From positions 1 to 64,000 of the forward strand of contig JAJEAA010000021.1 in assembly GCA_022824365.1 (NCBI GenBank): a stretch of 64,000 bases of DNA. The letters are read 5' to 3'. The notes under the pieces were generated by a model. That model was not told where the DNA came from. It did not search any database and saw only the letters and a list, made by a program, of their open reading frames with translations. The stretch is from Anaerolineae bacterium (GTDB lineage: Bacteria > Chloroflexota > Anaerolineae > Aggregatilineales > Phototrophicaceae). Numbering within the stretch: position 1 is the stretch's first letter; each line of letters opens with the position of its first letter. Of this stretch, positions 56,424 to 64,000 are shown one piece after another. The translations under genes and the position numbers were made by a program.

Positions 56424-56818
56424 CAGCTTTCCCGCCGCGCTCCTCGCTCGGTCCGGGCAGCGCTTCCTGATCGCTCAATCTTTTCGTCAAGGACTGGCCC
56501 GCCGAAAGAATCGCGATAAGCTTCGCGGACCAGATTCCGCCGCGCTGTCGTGATCAAGTTGTCGTCATGGATGCCGGCCGCTTCATATTCGAAAGCCGGT
56601 CCCGCCGCCCCGCTCGCCCGCCGGATGGCGATGATGATGCCGATACTCCCGCCCAATAACGCGCCGACGAATGCGCCCTCCGGCAAGCCCTCGGCCAGAA
56701 CGAAAGCGATGACCGCGCCGATGACCGCGCTCAAGACGGCGAAGGCGATCAGATGCAGCAGCGGCGCCGACTGACTCCCGATGGACTTGACTTGTGGCGC
56801 TGCGCTGCCCTTAGCCAT
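56423..56818 (-). CDS. Small membrane protein with Gly-zipper helices, gene 3 of the cluster
   Basis: This protein has 131 aa. Two TM helices (about 23-42 and 48-65) contain small-residue patterns (AFVGALLGGSIGIIIAI). A charged cytoplasmic tail follows. Family unknown. It is one base upstream-overlapped with gene 4 and separated from gene 2 by one base. Confidence 0.75.
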   Translation of the reverse strand: MAKGSAAPQVKSIGSQSAPLLHLIAFAVLSAVIGAVIAFVLAEGLPEGAFVGALLGGSIGIIIAIRRASGAAGPAFEYEAAGIHDDNLITTARRNLVREAYRDSFGGPVLDEKIERSGSAARTERGARRES

Positions 56819-56819
56819 A

Positions 56820-57128
56820 TCACTTGTTTCGCAGAAACTGTCTTCGATTCAATTCCAGTTCAGCTTTCCCCCTCAGTTTATCATGTTTGCCGCGCTCTCG
56901 GTCGCGGAGTTTCTTGAGTCCCGGCGGCCGCGATTGGCGCATGACGCTGCGCAAGCCGAAGAAAAGGCCGATGACCAGCCCGATGATAGCGCCCCCGGCC
57001 GCGCTTTGGAGGCTGACTTCGGCGGTGATTAACGCCGCAACTGCGCCGATGCCCGCGCCGAGCAGGGCGGATGTGGTGATCATGCGAAAATAATGTGATG
57101 TTCGTGATTCAGATGCGGCAGATCTCAT
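56820..57128 (-). CDS. Small membrane protein with Gly-zipper helices, gene 2 of the cluster
   Basis: This protein has 102 aa. Two TM segments (about 18-37 and 43-60; AAGGAIIGLVIGLFFG) precede a basic tail (LKKLRDRERGKHDKLRGK). The start at 57128 overlaps the upstream GIY-YIG gene by 20 bp; an internal ATG at 57083 would remove the overlap but lacks an RBS. Function unknown. Confidence 0.7.
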   Translation of the reverse strand: MRSAASESRTSHYFRMITTSALLGAGIGAVAALITAEVSLQSAAGGAIIGLVIGLFFGLRSVMRQSRPPGLKKLRDRERGKHDKLRGKAELELNRRQFLRNK

Positions 57129-57630
57129 GGACTTGCGCGTCGCTCAAATCAAACCATTCGCCGCGCTTGCGGCTGTCCGCGTAGCGCTGATGCAATTGCC
57201 ATTCCAGCGCCGGCGCGTCCGGCGTGTCGATAATGGCGACGATGTCCGACTCGCCCGGCAATACAGTGCGAATCTCATGCAGACGCCGGGCGGGATTGTT
57301 CGTTCTGCCGATCTTGTAACGCTTGCTGAATTCTGTGTCCTGAATCACGTATACGTAGCCGGCGGGATGCGTCAAGGTTGGCAAGTCGACTGGATCGCCG
57401 AAATCGCAGCGAGGCGGTCGGGTATAAATGTAGACGAAGAAAATCATGACACACAGCGACAGACCCAAGCCAGCGCCAGCGCCGTATAGCGGGTTCTTAT
57501 TGAGGCTGAAGGCGACAACAGCGCCGACCCCCGCGCCAACGCAAACTGCGACAGCGGCTTGCAAGCCGATGAAGATTGCGGTTAATCCGACGGCGATTGC
57601 CAAGACGCTCAAGATCAACAATCGCGGCAT
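57109..57630 (-). CDS. Membrane-anchored GIY-YIG/T5orf172-like protein, gene 1 of the cluster
   Basis: This protein has 173 aa. Two or three N-terminal hydrophobic segments (about 3-70) are followed by a domain starting at residue 90: GYVYVIQDTEFSKRYKIGRT, NPARRLHEIRTVLPGE and ALEWQLHQRYADSRKRGEWF. This matches the T5orf172/Mug113 branch of GIY-YIG domains, including YKIGRT and the Arg/Glu/His positions. Fusion to a membrane anchor is unusual for a nuclease domain. The role is unknown; nuclease activity is uncertain. Confidence 0.8.
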   Translation of the reverse strand: MPRLLILSVLAIAVGLTAIFIGLQAAVAVCVGAGVGAVVAFSLNKNPLYGAGAGLGLSLCVMIFFVYIYTRPPRCDFGDPVDLPTLTHPAGYVYVIQDTEFSKRYKIGRTNNPARRLHEIRTVLPGESDIVAIIDTPDAPALEWQLHQRYADSRKRGEWFDLSDAQVHEICRI

Positions 57631-57677
57631 AGCATGTCCTCCCTTGCTGCTGAATACGCTGCGTCAAGCCCAGAGTT

Positions 57678-58418
57678 TTAGGTTTGCCGCCGCGCGAAAA
57701 AAGCCTGCATGATTCCCCGTACCTCATCCGAGACCAAGCGCTGGCCGATCATGTCAAGTTCCAGCGCCATCGTCTCCTCGACCGTCTTTGCAGTCCCCCG
57801 ACGCAAGAGCATCTTCGTCTGACGCAGCGCCTCCGGTGGCTTGGCCGCCAATTCCTCCGCCTTCGCTTGCGCCAGCGCTTCCAATTCTTCCGCCGCCGCC
57901 ACTTGATTCACGATCCCGCAGGCCCGCGCTTTCTCGGCTGTGAAGACCTCGCCCAGCATCAGCAACTCAGCTGCCCGACTGTAGCCCATCATCCGCGGCA
58001 GCAGATAAGTCGAGCCCGCTTCCGGCAGCAAACCGAGGTCGATAAAAGCGAACTTGAACTTGACGCCCGGCGCCGCGTAAACCAGGTCGCAATGCAGCAG
58101 CATCGTCACGCCGACCCCCACCGCCACCCCATTGACCGCCGCCACGATAGGCGCTTCAGCCATCGCGATCGCCTTGATGAAGCGCGCCGCCGACTCCGAA
58201 CCGGGCTCTTTTAAGAAGCTGTTCAGGTCGTTGCCGGCGCAGAAGCTGTCGCCGCTGCCGGTGATCGTGATGACGCGGATGTCCCTGTCCTCATTGCCGC
58301 GCTCGATCGCTTCCCGCAGCGCGTCGTACATAGCCGGCGTCAACGCGTTCTTCTTCTCCGGCCGGTTGAGTTGGATACGCAGGATGTGGTTGGAGAGTGT
58401 GGTGGTGATGTTGATCAT
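57678..58418 (-). CDS. Enoyl-CoA hydratase/isomerase (crotonase family)
   Basis: This protein has 246 aa from ATG 58418, with AGGAA eight bases upstream; a longer frame (58460) has no support. The oxyanion-hole segments are GDSFCAGNDLNSF and NGVAVGVGVTMLLHCDLVYA. The position where hydratases carry their second catalytic Glu lies in GLLPEAGSTYLLPRMMG. The motifs PEKKNALTP and KFAFIDLGL are family-typical. It probably acts on a fatty or branched acyl-CoA; exact substrate unknown. Same strand and 28 bp from the SSB-Gre gene. Confidence 0.92.
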   Translation of the reverse strand: MINITTTLSNHILRIQLNRPEKKNALTPAMYDALREAIERGNEDRDIRVITITGSGDSFCAGNDLNSFLKEPGSESAARFIKAIAMAEAPIVAAVNGVAVGVGVTMLLHCDLVYAAPGVKFKFAFIDLGLLPEAGSTYLLPRMMGYSRAAELLMLGEVFTAEKARACGIVNQVAAAEELEALAQAKAEELAAKPPEALRQTKMLLRRGTAKTVEETMALELDMIGQRLVSDEVRGIMQAFFARRQT

Positions 58419-58446
58419 TGGTATGGTTCCTGATAATGCGGCAAGG

Positions 58447-59427
58447 TTAATGAACGTCAACCACTCGGAGTTTTACATTACCATTTGGCGTTTGCACTCT
58501 GACTTTGTCGCCTTTTTGCTTGCCCAATAAAGCAGCACCAGTTGGACTATTTGCGGAGATTGTACTTTCTGAACGTTTCGACAGAGGCGTGCTTACAATG
58601 GTGTAGCCCTCGTCTTTGTTGCTGTAATCGTATCGAATGATAACTGTGGAACCGATTTGGATGATATGGTTTGCTTTCTTTGTCCGTGAGTTTAGTACGC
58701 TTGCCAAAGCTTGTTCGTAGAATTGAATTCTATCTTCAACTGCGATCAGTTGTTCCTTCGTATCATGGTAGTCTGCATTCTTGCTTTTCTTGCCACCGCG
58801 ATATGTGACGTTGCGCATTAGACGAGTTAGCTGGCCTTGTTTGTTTCTCAGCACTCCTAATTCTGCGCGAATTTGTTTTACTTCCAGTCTCTGATTTGCT
58901 TGAATTGTACTGTTGCCAGCCTTGTCAGTCTTTGATGCGTGGCCTTGGTTCCGGGGTTTGCGCTTGGCTGCTTTAGTTGCAACTCTGCGGTTGCTTTGTG
59001 TGGCGACCGGTCTTTTTATCACGTGTTGAGCCGGGCGTGTCGACACGTTCTTGATTTGTTCGGTGTTTGAATGTTTCCGCTCTCGTCGGTCGCGTCCACC
59101 AATTTCGATGAAAATCACATCATGCGCGGTCAAGTTGAGCGACGCTTTCAACTGACCGTTGTTGCTGATGTAAGCCTCGGCGCTTACATTCCCGGTTACC
59201 TTTACTTTGCGTCCCTTTGAGAGATTTGTCTTGCAATTCCTGGCTCGCTCGCCCCAAGCGGTTACGCGATACCAGGTTGTCTTTTCTCGCCGAATACCCG
59301 TTTGCCGGTCGTACCAACGGTCGTTCACTGCAACACTGAAGTTGCAGACTGCCTTTCCTTGTGAAGTGTGGTTCAATGTCGGATCAGCGCCGATATGACC
59401 AATTACAGTAGTTTGATGCCAAGACAT
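58447..59427 (-). CDS. SSB-GreA fusion protein with basic Gre tip
   Basis: This protein has 326 aa with a strong TAGGAGGG RBS. Residues 1-109 form a single-stranded-DNA-binding OB fold (MSWHQTTVIGHIGADP, TTWYRVTAWGERARN, GRKVKVTGNVSAEAY). Residues 110-185 are a Lys/Arg-rich linker. Residues 186-247 form a Gre coiled-coil domain (GKKSKNADYHDTKEQL). Residues 252-326 form the Gre C-terminal FKBP-like domain (IGSTVIIRYDY, SANSPTGAALLGKQKGDKV). The two acidic tip residues that GreA uses for RNA cleavage (D41 and E44 in E. coli) are Lys213 and Lys216 here. The SSB acidic tail is also absent. The gene is AT-richer than its neighbours, suggesting acquisition. Role inferred: DNA-linked RNA polymerase secondary-channel binding without cleavage. 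Confidence 0.88.
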   Translation of the reverse strand: MSWHQTTVIGHIGADPTLNHTSQGKAVCNFSVAVNDRWYDRQTGIRREKTTWYRVTAWGERARNCKTNLSKGRKVKVTGNVSAEAYISNNGQLKASLNLTAHDVIFIEIGGRDRRERKHSNTEQIKNVSTRPAQHVIKRPVATQSNRRVATKAAKRKPRNQGHASKTDKAGNSTIQANQRLEVKQIRAELGVLRNKQGQLTRLMRNVTYRGGKKSKNADYHDTKEQLIAVEDRIQFYEQALASVLNSRTKKANHIIQIGSTVIIRYDYSNKDEGYTIVSTPLSKRSESTISANSPTGAALLGKQKGDKVRVQTPNGNVKLRVVDVH

Positions 59428-59436
59428 TATACCCTC

Positions 59437-59458
59437 CTAAAGTTATGTACAACTTTAG
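59437..59458. promoter_or_regulatory. Palindromic operator-like site upstream of the SSB-Gre gene
   Basis: CTAAAGTT (59437-59444) and AACTTTAG (59451-59458) are a perfect 8-bp inverted repeat separated by ATGTAC. The inner arm touches the ribosome-binding site, so a bound repressor or the RNA hairpin could block expression. It may be autoregulated, but this is inference. Confidence 0.55.
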
Positions 59459-59503
59459 TTTAGGCACATGACATTGGCTGTAGCACCCCAACATTTAGGG
59501 GTT

Positions 59504-60700
59504 TCACACCTCCCCCAACAACTCAAACACCCGCGCCAGCCGCTGATCATAACGATGATGCGCCAAGACATGCGCCCGCCCCGCCGCCGCAATCCGCCCC
59601 CGCTCCTCATCATGCGCCAGGTAATAACGCGCCTTCTCCCGCAAATCCTCGAGATCGCTGAACGTGACCAGGTGCTCGCCGTCAACGAACCACTCATGTA
59701 CGCCCGGCCTGTCATCCACCAACTGAAACGTCCCCAAGCCCGCGCATTCAAACAGGCGCATATTCCCGCCGTAACGCATGAAATCGCCGTGAACGTTGAC
59801 GCTGATCTTCACCGACGACAAGATCTGCAGCATCCGCTCGCCCAGCGCCGATCCCCGATAATATGGCTGCAAACTCGCCGGAACCTCGTGCACGCTCCAG
59901 ACGCCCAGGTCAAACTCCCCCAGGCTCGTCAGCGCCGCTACCCGCTCGCTGTACAAATTGTCCGGCGTCAAAGTGCCGACGAACCCGATATCGCAGAGGG
60001 TGGCGTCGGGCGCATCGCTAATCGGCTGAGGATAATGCAGTTCAGGATCCACGCCGACGCCCGGCAAGCACTCAACCCGCGGCGCGCCCAATTCTCGCCA
60101 CTGCATGCCGTGATAATAATCGTTGACCAGCACCAGATCGTACAAAGGCGCGGCAATGCGCTCGATGGCATGGGAAAACACGATTGGCGAATCGCCGTTG
60201 CTGTATACAATCTTGCAGTCATGCTCGTCTTTGAGGCGCGCCAAAGTCGCCGGCAAGATCTCGCGGTTGCCGCCGGAGTGCCAGATAATGTCGGGTTGGA
60301 AGCGAGCCGCCTGCGCCAGCAACAGTTGATTGCGGCGCCGCAGGTCGGGGTTGAGCTGTGGCGGAAAGCGGCGAATCAAGGCGGCGGCGATCTTGCCCGG
60401 ACTCAGCCCGCTGCGATACACGCTGCTGCGCAAGCGGCTGATATCCCTGGCGCCAAACCCCGGCAAGTTCCGCCAGAAAACCTCCAGCTTGCAACCAGCT
60501 CCCCGCATCGCCCGCGCCCAAGCGTACTGAGCCATGCTGCGCGGGAAAAGCGGAACCGAACTCCCGGGCGAACTTCGTCGAATCTCAGCCTGCAATTCCT
60601 CAGGATGATACAGCGACTCGACGATCAGGACGCGCGGCCCATCCTCAGGTCTACGAGCCGACCGCTGTTCAGTCGGAGTCACTTCATTATCAAACCGCAT
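59504..60700 (-). CDS. Glycosyltransferase, CgeB-like (GT-B fold)
   Basis: This protein has 398 aa. The N-terminal half contains VLIVESLYHPEE, QYAWARAMRGAGCKLEVFWR and IWHSGGNREILP. The C-terminal half has DIGFVGTLTPDNLYSERVAA, SVNVHGDFMRYGGNMRLFE and CAGLGTFQLVDDRPGVHEWF, typical of the CgeB/DUF3880-related glycosyltransferases. Donor and acceptor are unknown. The gene lies 26 bp downstream of the E2 gene and may be read through from that operon. Confidence 0.85.
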   Translation of the reverse strand: MRFDNEVTPTEQRSARRPEDGPRVLIVESLYHPEELQAEIRRSSPGSSVPLFPRSMAQYAWARAMRGAGCKLEVFWRNLPGFGARDISRLRSSVYRSGLSPGKIAAALIRRFPPQLNPDLRRRNQLLLAQAARFQPDIIWHSGGNREILPATLARLKDEHDCKIVYSNGDSPIVFSHAIERIAAPLYDLVLVNDYYHGMQWRELGAPRVECLPGVGVDPELHYPQPISDAPDATLCDIGFVGTLTPDNLYSERVAALTSLGEFDLGVWSVHEVPASLQPYYRGSALGERMLQILSSVKISVNVHGDFMRYGGNMRLFECAGLGTFQLVDDRPGVHEWFVDGEHLVTFSDLEDLREKARYYLAHDEERGRIAAAGRAHVLAHHRYDQRLARVFELLGEV

Positions 60701-60726
60701 TTTGCGGTCTTGGCATTCATCTCGCC

Positions 60727-61974
60727 TCAGACCGCCGACAAATCCAGCAGCCGCAGCGGATTCTCGATCAAGTCCCGCAGATGATTCATGAACTGCGCGC
60801 CCTCAGCGCCGTTGCTGACCCGATGGTCGACGCTCAAGGTCATATTCATGCGGCTGCCGACGCCCAGCGTCCCGTCCGCCTGCGCGACCGGCACGCGCAG
60901 CGCCGATGACACCGCCAGGATGCCCGCTTCCGGCGCGCTGATGATCGCCGAAAATTCCTTGATGTTGAAAGGACCCATATTGCTGATGGTGAAGGTGGCG
61001 CCGCGAATGTCGTCCGGCTTGATGCGCCCGCTCCGCGCCCGTTCGTACATCGCCTTGTTGGCCTCCGCCATCTCGCTCAGCGCGATCTTGTCGGCATCAT
61101 GGCAGACCACATTGACCAAGCCATTCTCCGGCAAGGCGACGGCGATGCCGATATTGATGCGCTCGTGCCGGACGAAGCGGTCGCCGTAATAATGCGTATT
61201 CAAGTTGGGGAATTCCCGCAAGGTCAACGCCAGCGCCTTAATCAGCATGTCGTTCACGCTGACTTTGACGCCCCGCTCCGCCAGCGCCTTGTTGATCTCC
61301 GCTCGCAAAGCCAGCAACGGCGCCACATCCGCCTCGACCGTGACGTAGAAATGGGGCGTATTGCTCTTGCTGCGGATGGTGCCATCGGCGATCGCTCGGC
61401 GCATGCGCGAGAGCGGAACGACCTCGACATCGGCGTCGGGCAGCTTGCCCCAGGTGGCTTGACCGACAGTCGCGGCCGGCGGCGCAGCGGGCAGGGGCGG
61501 CAACTGCGGCGTCGCCTTGAAGTTTTCGATATCCGCTTTGACGATGCGGCCGCCGGGACCGGAGCCAGTCACGCGCCCCAGGTCGATGCCCTTGTCCGCG
61601 GCGATGCGGCGCGCCAGAGGCGATGCTTTTATCCGCCCGTCTTCGTTGATTGTTCGTCCATTGTCCGCAGTTTTCCCGTCCTTTTCCGTCCTTTTTCCGT
61701 CTTTTTCCGCGGCCTCGCTTGCCGCCTCTGACGGGGCGGACCCAGCGCTTTCGCCGGCCGCGCCAATGACCGCAATCACAGTGCCTTCGCCGACTTCATC
61801 GCCCGGCTCGGCCCGCAATTCCAGGAGCTGACCCGCGTTGCCGGCTTCAATCTCGACGGTCGCTTTGTCGGCTTCGAATTCGGCAATGACGTCGCCCGCG
61901 CTGACATCGTCGCCGACATTCTTGAGCCAGTTGATCAGCAGACCATCCATTGTGAGCTTGACTTCATGCGCCAT
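60727..61974 (-). CDS. pdhC: Dihydrolipoamide acyltransferase (E2)
   Basis: This protein has 415 aa. The lipoyl domain (1-80) has Lys in FEADKATVEIEAG. A Ser/Ala/Glu/Lys linker leads to the E1/E3-binding domain (ASPLARRIAADKGIDLGRVT, GPGGRIVKADIE) and then the acyltransferase core (ISNMGPFNIKEFSAII, SVDHRVSNGAEGAQFM). The catalytic His384 is present, but the usual HxxxDG reads HRVSNG, with Asn388 in place of the Asp. It transfers the acyl group from lipoamide to CoA. It adjoins the E1beta gene with no gap. Confidence 0.93.
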   Translation of the reverse strand: MAHEVKLTMDGLLINWLKNVGDDVSAGDVIAEFEADKATVEIEAGNAGQLLELRAEPGDEVGEGTVIAVIGAAGESAGSAPSEAASEAAEKDGKRTEKDGKTADNGRTINEDGRIKASPLARRIAADKGIDLGRVTGSGPGGRIVKADIENFKATPQLPPLPAAPPAATVGQATWGKLPDADVEVVPLSRMRRAIADGTIRSKSNTPHFYVTVEADVAPLLALRAEINKALAERGVKVSVNDMLIKALALTLREFPNLNTHYYGDRFVRHERINIGIAVALPENGLVNVVCHDADKIALSEMAEANKAMYERARSGRIKPDDIRGATFTISNMGPFNIKEFSAIISAPEAGILAVSSALRVPVAQADGTLGVGSRMNMTLSVDHRVSNGAEGAQFMNHLRDLIENPLRLLDLSAV

Positions 61975-62961
61975 TTACAGGATCTCCTTGACCGCGTTGA
62001 CGACCTTCCGCGCGTTCGGCAGCGCCAGCAGTTCGATCTCTTTCGAGTAGGGCAGGGGCACATCTTCGGCGGCGACGCGCTTGATCGGCGCGTCCATGTA
62101 ATCGAACATGTTCTCTTGCAGCAGCGCGGCGATCTCCCCCCCAAAGCTGTACATCGGCAGGGATTCTTCCACGATGACGCAGCGGTTGGTCTTCTTGAAG
62201 CTTTTGTAAACCAGCGCCATATCCAGCGGACGCAGCCAGCGCAGGTCCACCACCTCGGCCTCGACGCCATCGCGCGCCAAATCCCGCGCCGCTTGCAGCG
62301 ACCAGTCGACGCCGCGGGCATAAGCCACCAGCGTGACATCGCTCCCCTCGCGCTTGATATCGCCCTTGCCGATGGGAATTAGAGTGTCCTCATCGAGGTC
62401 CTCCGGCATCGGGCTGGGCTTGGGATAGAGGGCGATACTCTCGGTGAAGAGCACCGGATTGTCATCGCGGATGGAAGCTTTGAGCATGCCGTAGGCATCC
62501 AGCGAATTTGACGGGCAGCCGACATAGAGCCCCGGAAAATGGGCGAAAATCGGCTCGGGCGCGTGCGAGTGGGAGGCCGTGGCTTGGTTGCCCCAACCGC
62601 TCGCCGCGCGATAAACCAGCGGAACCTTGAACATGCCATCGAAGAAGTAGCGCACTTTGGCCGCGTGATTGGCGATAGCGTCCAGCGCCAGGAAGGCGAA
62701 GTTGATCGTCATGAATTCAGCCACGGGCCGCAAACCCGCCATGGCCGCGCCGACCGCCAGCCCGCCGATGGCCATCTCGCTGATAGGCGTATCGCGGACG
62801 CGGCGCTCGCCAAATTCTTCCAGGAAGCCGCGCGTGACGCGGTGCGTGCCTTGCCAGTAAGCCACCTCTTCGCCCATGACGAAGACGTTCTCGTCGCGCT
62901 GCATTTCTTCTCTTAGCGCCCGGCGGATCGCTTCCCGCATGGCGACATTTCTAGCTGCCAT
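61975..62961 (-). CDS. pdhB: 2-oxoacid dehydrogenase E1 beta subunit
   Basis: This protein has 328 aa. Family motifs are VFVMGEEVAYWQGTHRVTRG, DTPISEMAIGGLAVGAAMAG, NFAFLALDAIANHAAK and GVEAEVVDLRWLRPLD. It forms the alpha2beta2 thiamine-diphosphate-dependent E1 with the upstream gene. Pyruvate is the likely substrate, but acetoin or branched-chain oxoacids are possible. Its stop is directly followed by the E2 start (TAA ATG). Confidence 0.95.
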   Translation of the reverse strand: MAARNVAMREAIRRALREEMQRDENVFVMGEEVAYWQGTHRVTRGFLEEFGERRVRDTPISEMAIGGLAVGAAMAGLRPVAEFMTINFAFLALDAIANHAAKVRYFFDGMFKVPLVYRAASGWGNQATASHSHAPEPIFAHFPGLYVGCPSNSLDAYGMLKASIRDDNPVLFTESIALYPKPSPMPEDLDEDTLIPIGKGDIKREGSDVTLVAYARGVDWSLQAARDLARDGVEAEVVDLRWLRPLDMALVYKSFKKTNRCVIVEESLPMYSFGGEIAALLQENMFDYMDAPIKRVAAEDVPLPYSKEIELLALPNARKVVNAVKEIL

Positions 62962-62979
62962 GATATATCCTTGATTCCT

Positions 62980-64000
62980 TCAATCAATGCCGGCGCCGAT
63001 GCTCTGCGCGGTCTTGTGCACTAGCTCGGACGGCACATAGGTATTCTGTAATAATTCTTGTCTGCTGCTCGGCAGTTCGCTGGCTTCAGCGAATTTCACC
63101 GATTCCGCCACGATGCGCTCCGCATCCGCCTCATGCCGCGCCAGAATTTCGCTCACATCGCCGTGTTGCGCTTCGATGCAATCGCGCAGTATCTTGATCG
63201 GCTCGCGCGTCGCCAGCCACTCTTTAAGTTCGGCCGACATATCCTCGCGGGCGTCGTATTGCTTGTCGGAGACGCCATGTCCGCGATAGCGATAGGTGAC
63301 GTGCTCGATGACGGCGGGACCGTTCTCCCGCGCGTATTCGACCGCCTTCGACGCCACCGCGTAAACCTCCAGCGCATTCTGGGCATCCACCCGCCCGAAG
63401 CTCTTGATGCCATAAGCCTCCGCCTTGCGGTGCAGCTCGGTTTGCCCGCTGGCTCGCTCGACCTCGGTGCCCATGCCATAGCCGTTGTTCTCGATGATCC
63501 AGATGACAGGCAGATCCCAGATCGCGCTCATGTTGAGCGATTCGTGGAAGTAGCCGTTATTGGTGGCGCCATCGCCGACGTAGGTCATGGTGACATCGTC
63601 CTTGCCGCGATAGCGCGCTTCGAGGGCGATGCCGGCCGCCAGAGGCAGATGACCGCCGACGATGGCGTAGCCGCCCCAGAAATTGTGCTCTTTGGAGGCC
63701 AAGTGCATGGAGCCGCCTTTGCCGCCGCTGCTGCCGGTTTTCTTGCCCATCATCTCAGCCATGACCGCCTTGGGGTCCATGCCCAGGATGAGGGCGATGC
63801 CATGATCGCGGTAAGCGGTGATGACGTGGTCGCTCTTGCGCAGCGCCGCCATCGAGCCGACGCCGCTGGCTTCGTGGCCGCTGTAGAGGTGCATGTAGAC
63901 GCCGGTGATGCGCTTCTCTTCGTAGAGCCGATGGCAGGTCTCTTCAAACTCTCGAATGAGCGCCATCTGCCGATACCAGTCGAGGAGCATGTCTTTGTCA
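62980..64000 (-). CDS. pdhA: 2-oxoacid dehydrogenase E1 alpha subunit (5' end at or beyond window)
   Basis: At least 336 aa are visible. An ATG at 63990 exists but the frame stays open to the edge and the family N-terminus (LLDWYRQMALIREFEE) usually starts a few residues after the initiator, so the true start may lie outside. The thiamine-diphosphate motif is GDGATNNGYFHESLNMS followed by IENNGYGMGT. The phosphorylation-loop region is YRYRGHGVSDKQYD. E1alpha, E1beta and E2 are in one operon with gaps of 18 and 0 bp. No E3 gene is visible. Confidence 0.93.
   Translation of the reverse strand, partial: DKDMLLDWYRQMALIREFEETCHRLYEEKRITGVYMHLYSGHEASGVGSMAALRKSDHVITAYRDHGIALILGMDPKAVMAEMMGKKTGSSGGKGGSMHLASKEHNFWGGYAIVGGHLPLAAGIALEARYRGKDDVTMTYVGDGATNNGYFHESLNMSAIWDLPVIWIIENNGYGMGTEVERASGQTELHRKAEAYGIKSFGRVDAQNALEVYAVASKAVEYARENGPAVIEHVTYRYRGHGVSDKQYDAREDMSAELKEWLATREPIKILRDCIEAQHGDVSEILARHEADAERIVAESVKFAEASELPSSRQELLQNTYVPSELVHKTAQSIGAGID

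Noticed and set aside
59468-60784. A 438-codon plus-strand ORF opposite the glycosyltransferase gene
   Set aside because: It is a shadow frame with low-complexity Arg/Gln content and no homologous motifs.
1-64000. tRNA, rRNA, CRISPR arrays, IS elements, phage integrase or replication origin
   Set aside because: I looked for acceptor/T-arm patterns, regularly spaced repeats, transposase motifs and DnaA-box clusters by eye and found none that hold; a program-based search could still find a divergent case.

Overview
The window looks like a chromosomal segment of an uncultivated Chloroflexota bacterium, most likely Anaerolineae or a relative. Supporting signs are a moderately high GC content, an aapJQMP-type amino-acid transporter, several DUF3179 secreted proteins, extracytoplasmic modules joined by Thr/Pro-rich linkers that end in SH3-like domains, a TIR-TM-WD40 protein, and a pyruvate-dehydrogenase E1alpha/E1beta/E2 cluster. 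The taxonomic call is inference from gene content. No rRNA, tRNA, CRISPR array, integrase or transposase was seen.

Layout. 1-1.7 kb: two tandem paralogous secreted proteins (minus strand). 1.9-2.2 kb: a small SelW/Rdx-like gene that reads through an in-frame TGA and carries a SECIS-like hairpin, so it is a probable selenoprotein. 2.4-9.5 kb: amino-acid ABC transporter operon (binding protein, two permeases, ATPase), with a giant 1132-aa AapM. 9.5-12 kb: two DUF3179 secreted proteins. 12.3-16.8 kb: two tandem SGNH-hydrolase paralogs, the first followed by a deleted radA remnant and the second by intact radA, which records a segmental duplication. 16.8-20.5 kb: asnS, sua5 and an NAD(P)-binding protein. 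20.5-26.6 kb: a GT4 glycosyltransferase coupled to a TIR-WD40 protein, and a secreted 5'-nucleotidase. 26.8-31.2 kb: GNAT, SDR, secreted beta-helix protein and DEDDh exonuclease. 31.6-31.8 kb: a compact transcription unit with no known family (promoter, perfect 12-nt Shine-Dalgarno, nine-residue ORF, alternative hairpins, terminator). 31.8-37.2 kb: GNAT, HtrA protease, DnaJ-like chaperone, DtxR regulator, Nudix and nitrilase. 37.2-38.8 kb: an AT-richer FRG-domain gene and a repeat-bearing spacer. 38.8-46.9 kb: SPFH protein, FG-GAP protein, serine hydrolase, trypsin-like protease, threonine synthase, moaA and SDR. 46.9-56 kb: TPR/coiled-coil membrane protein with a SH3 tail, MscS channel, large membrane glycosyltransferase-like protein and a third DUF3179 protein. 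56-58.4 kb: four overlapping small membrane-protein genes, one with a GIY-YIG-like domain, then a crotonase. 58.4-59.4 kb: an SSB-GreA fusion with a basic instead of acidic Gre tip and a palindrome over its ribosome-binding site. 59.5-64 kb: a glycosyltransferase and the dehydrogenase E2, E1beta and E1alpha genes (E1alpha runs off the window).

How the genes work together. The transporter, secreted nucleotidase, proteases and nitrilase fit a heterotrophic scavenging life style. The E1/E2 cluster feeds 2-oxoacid carbon into acyl-CoA. The most unusual items are the SSB-Gre fusion, the TGA-containing SelW gene, the small structured transcript at 31.6 kb, the AapM insertion and the radA remnant.
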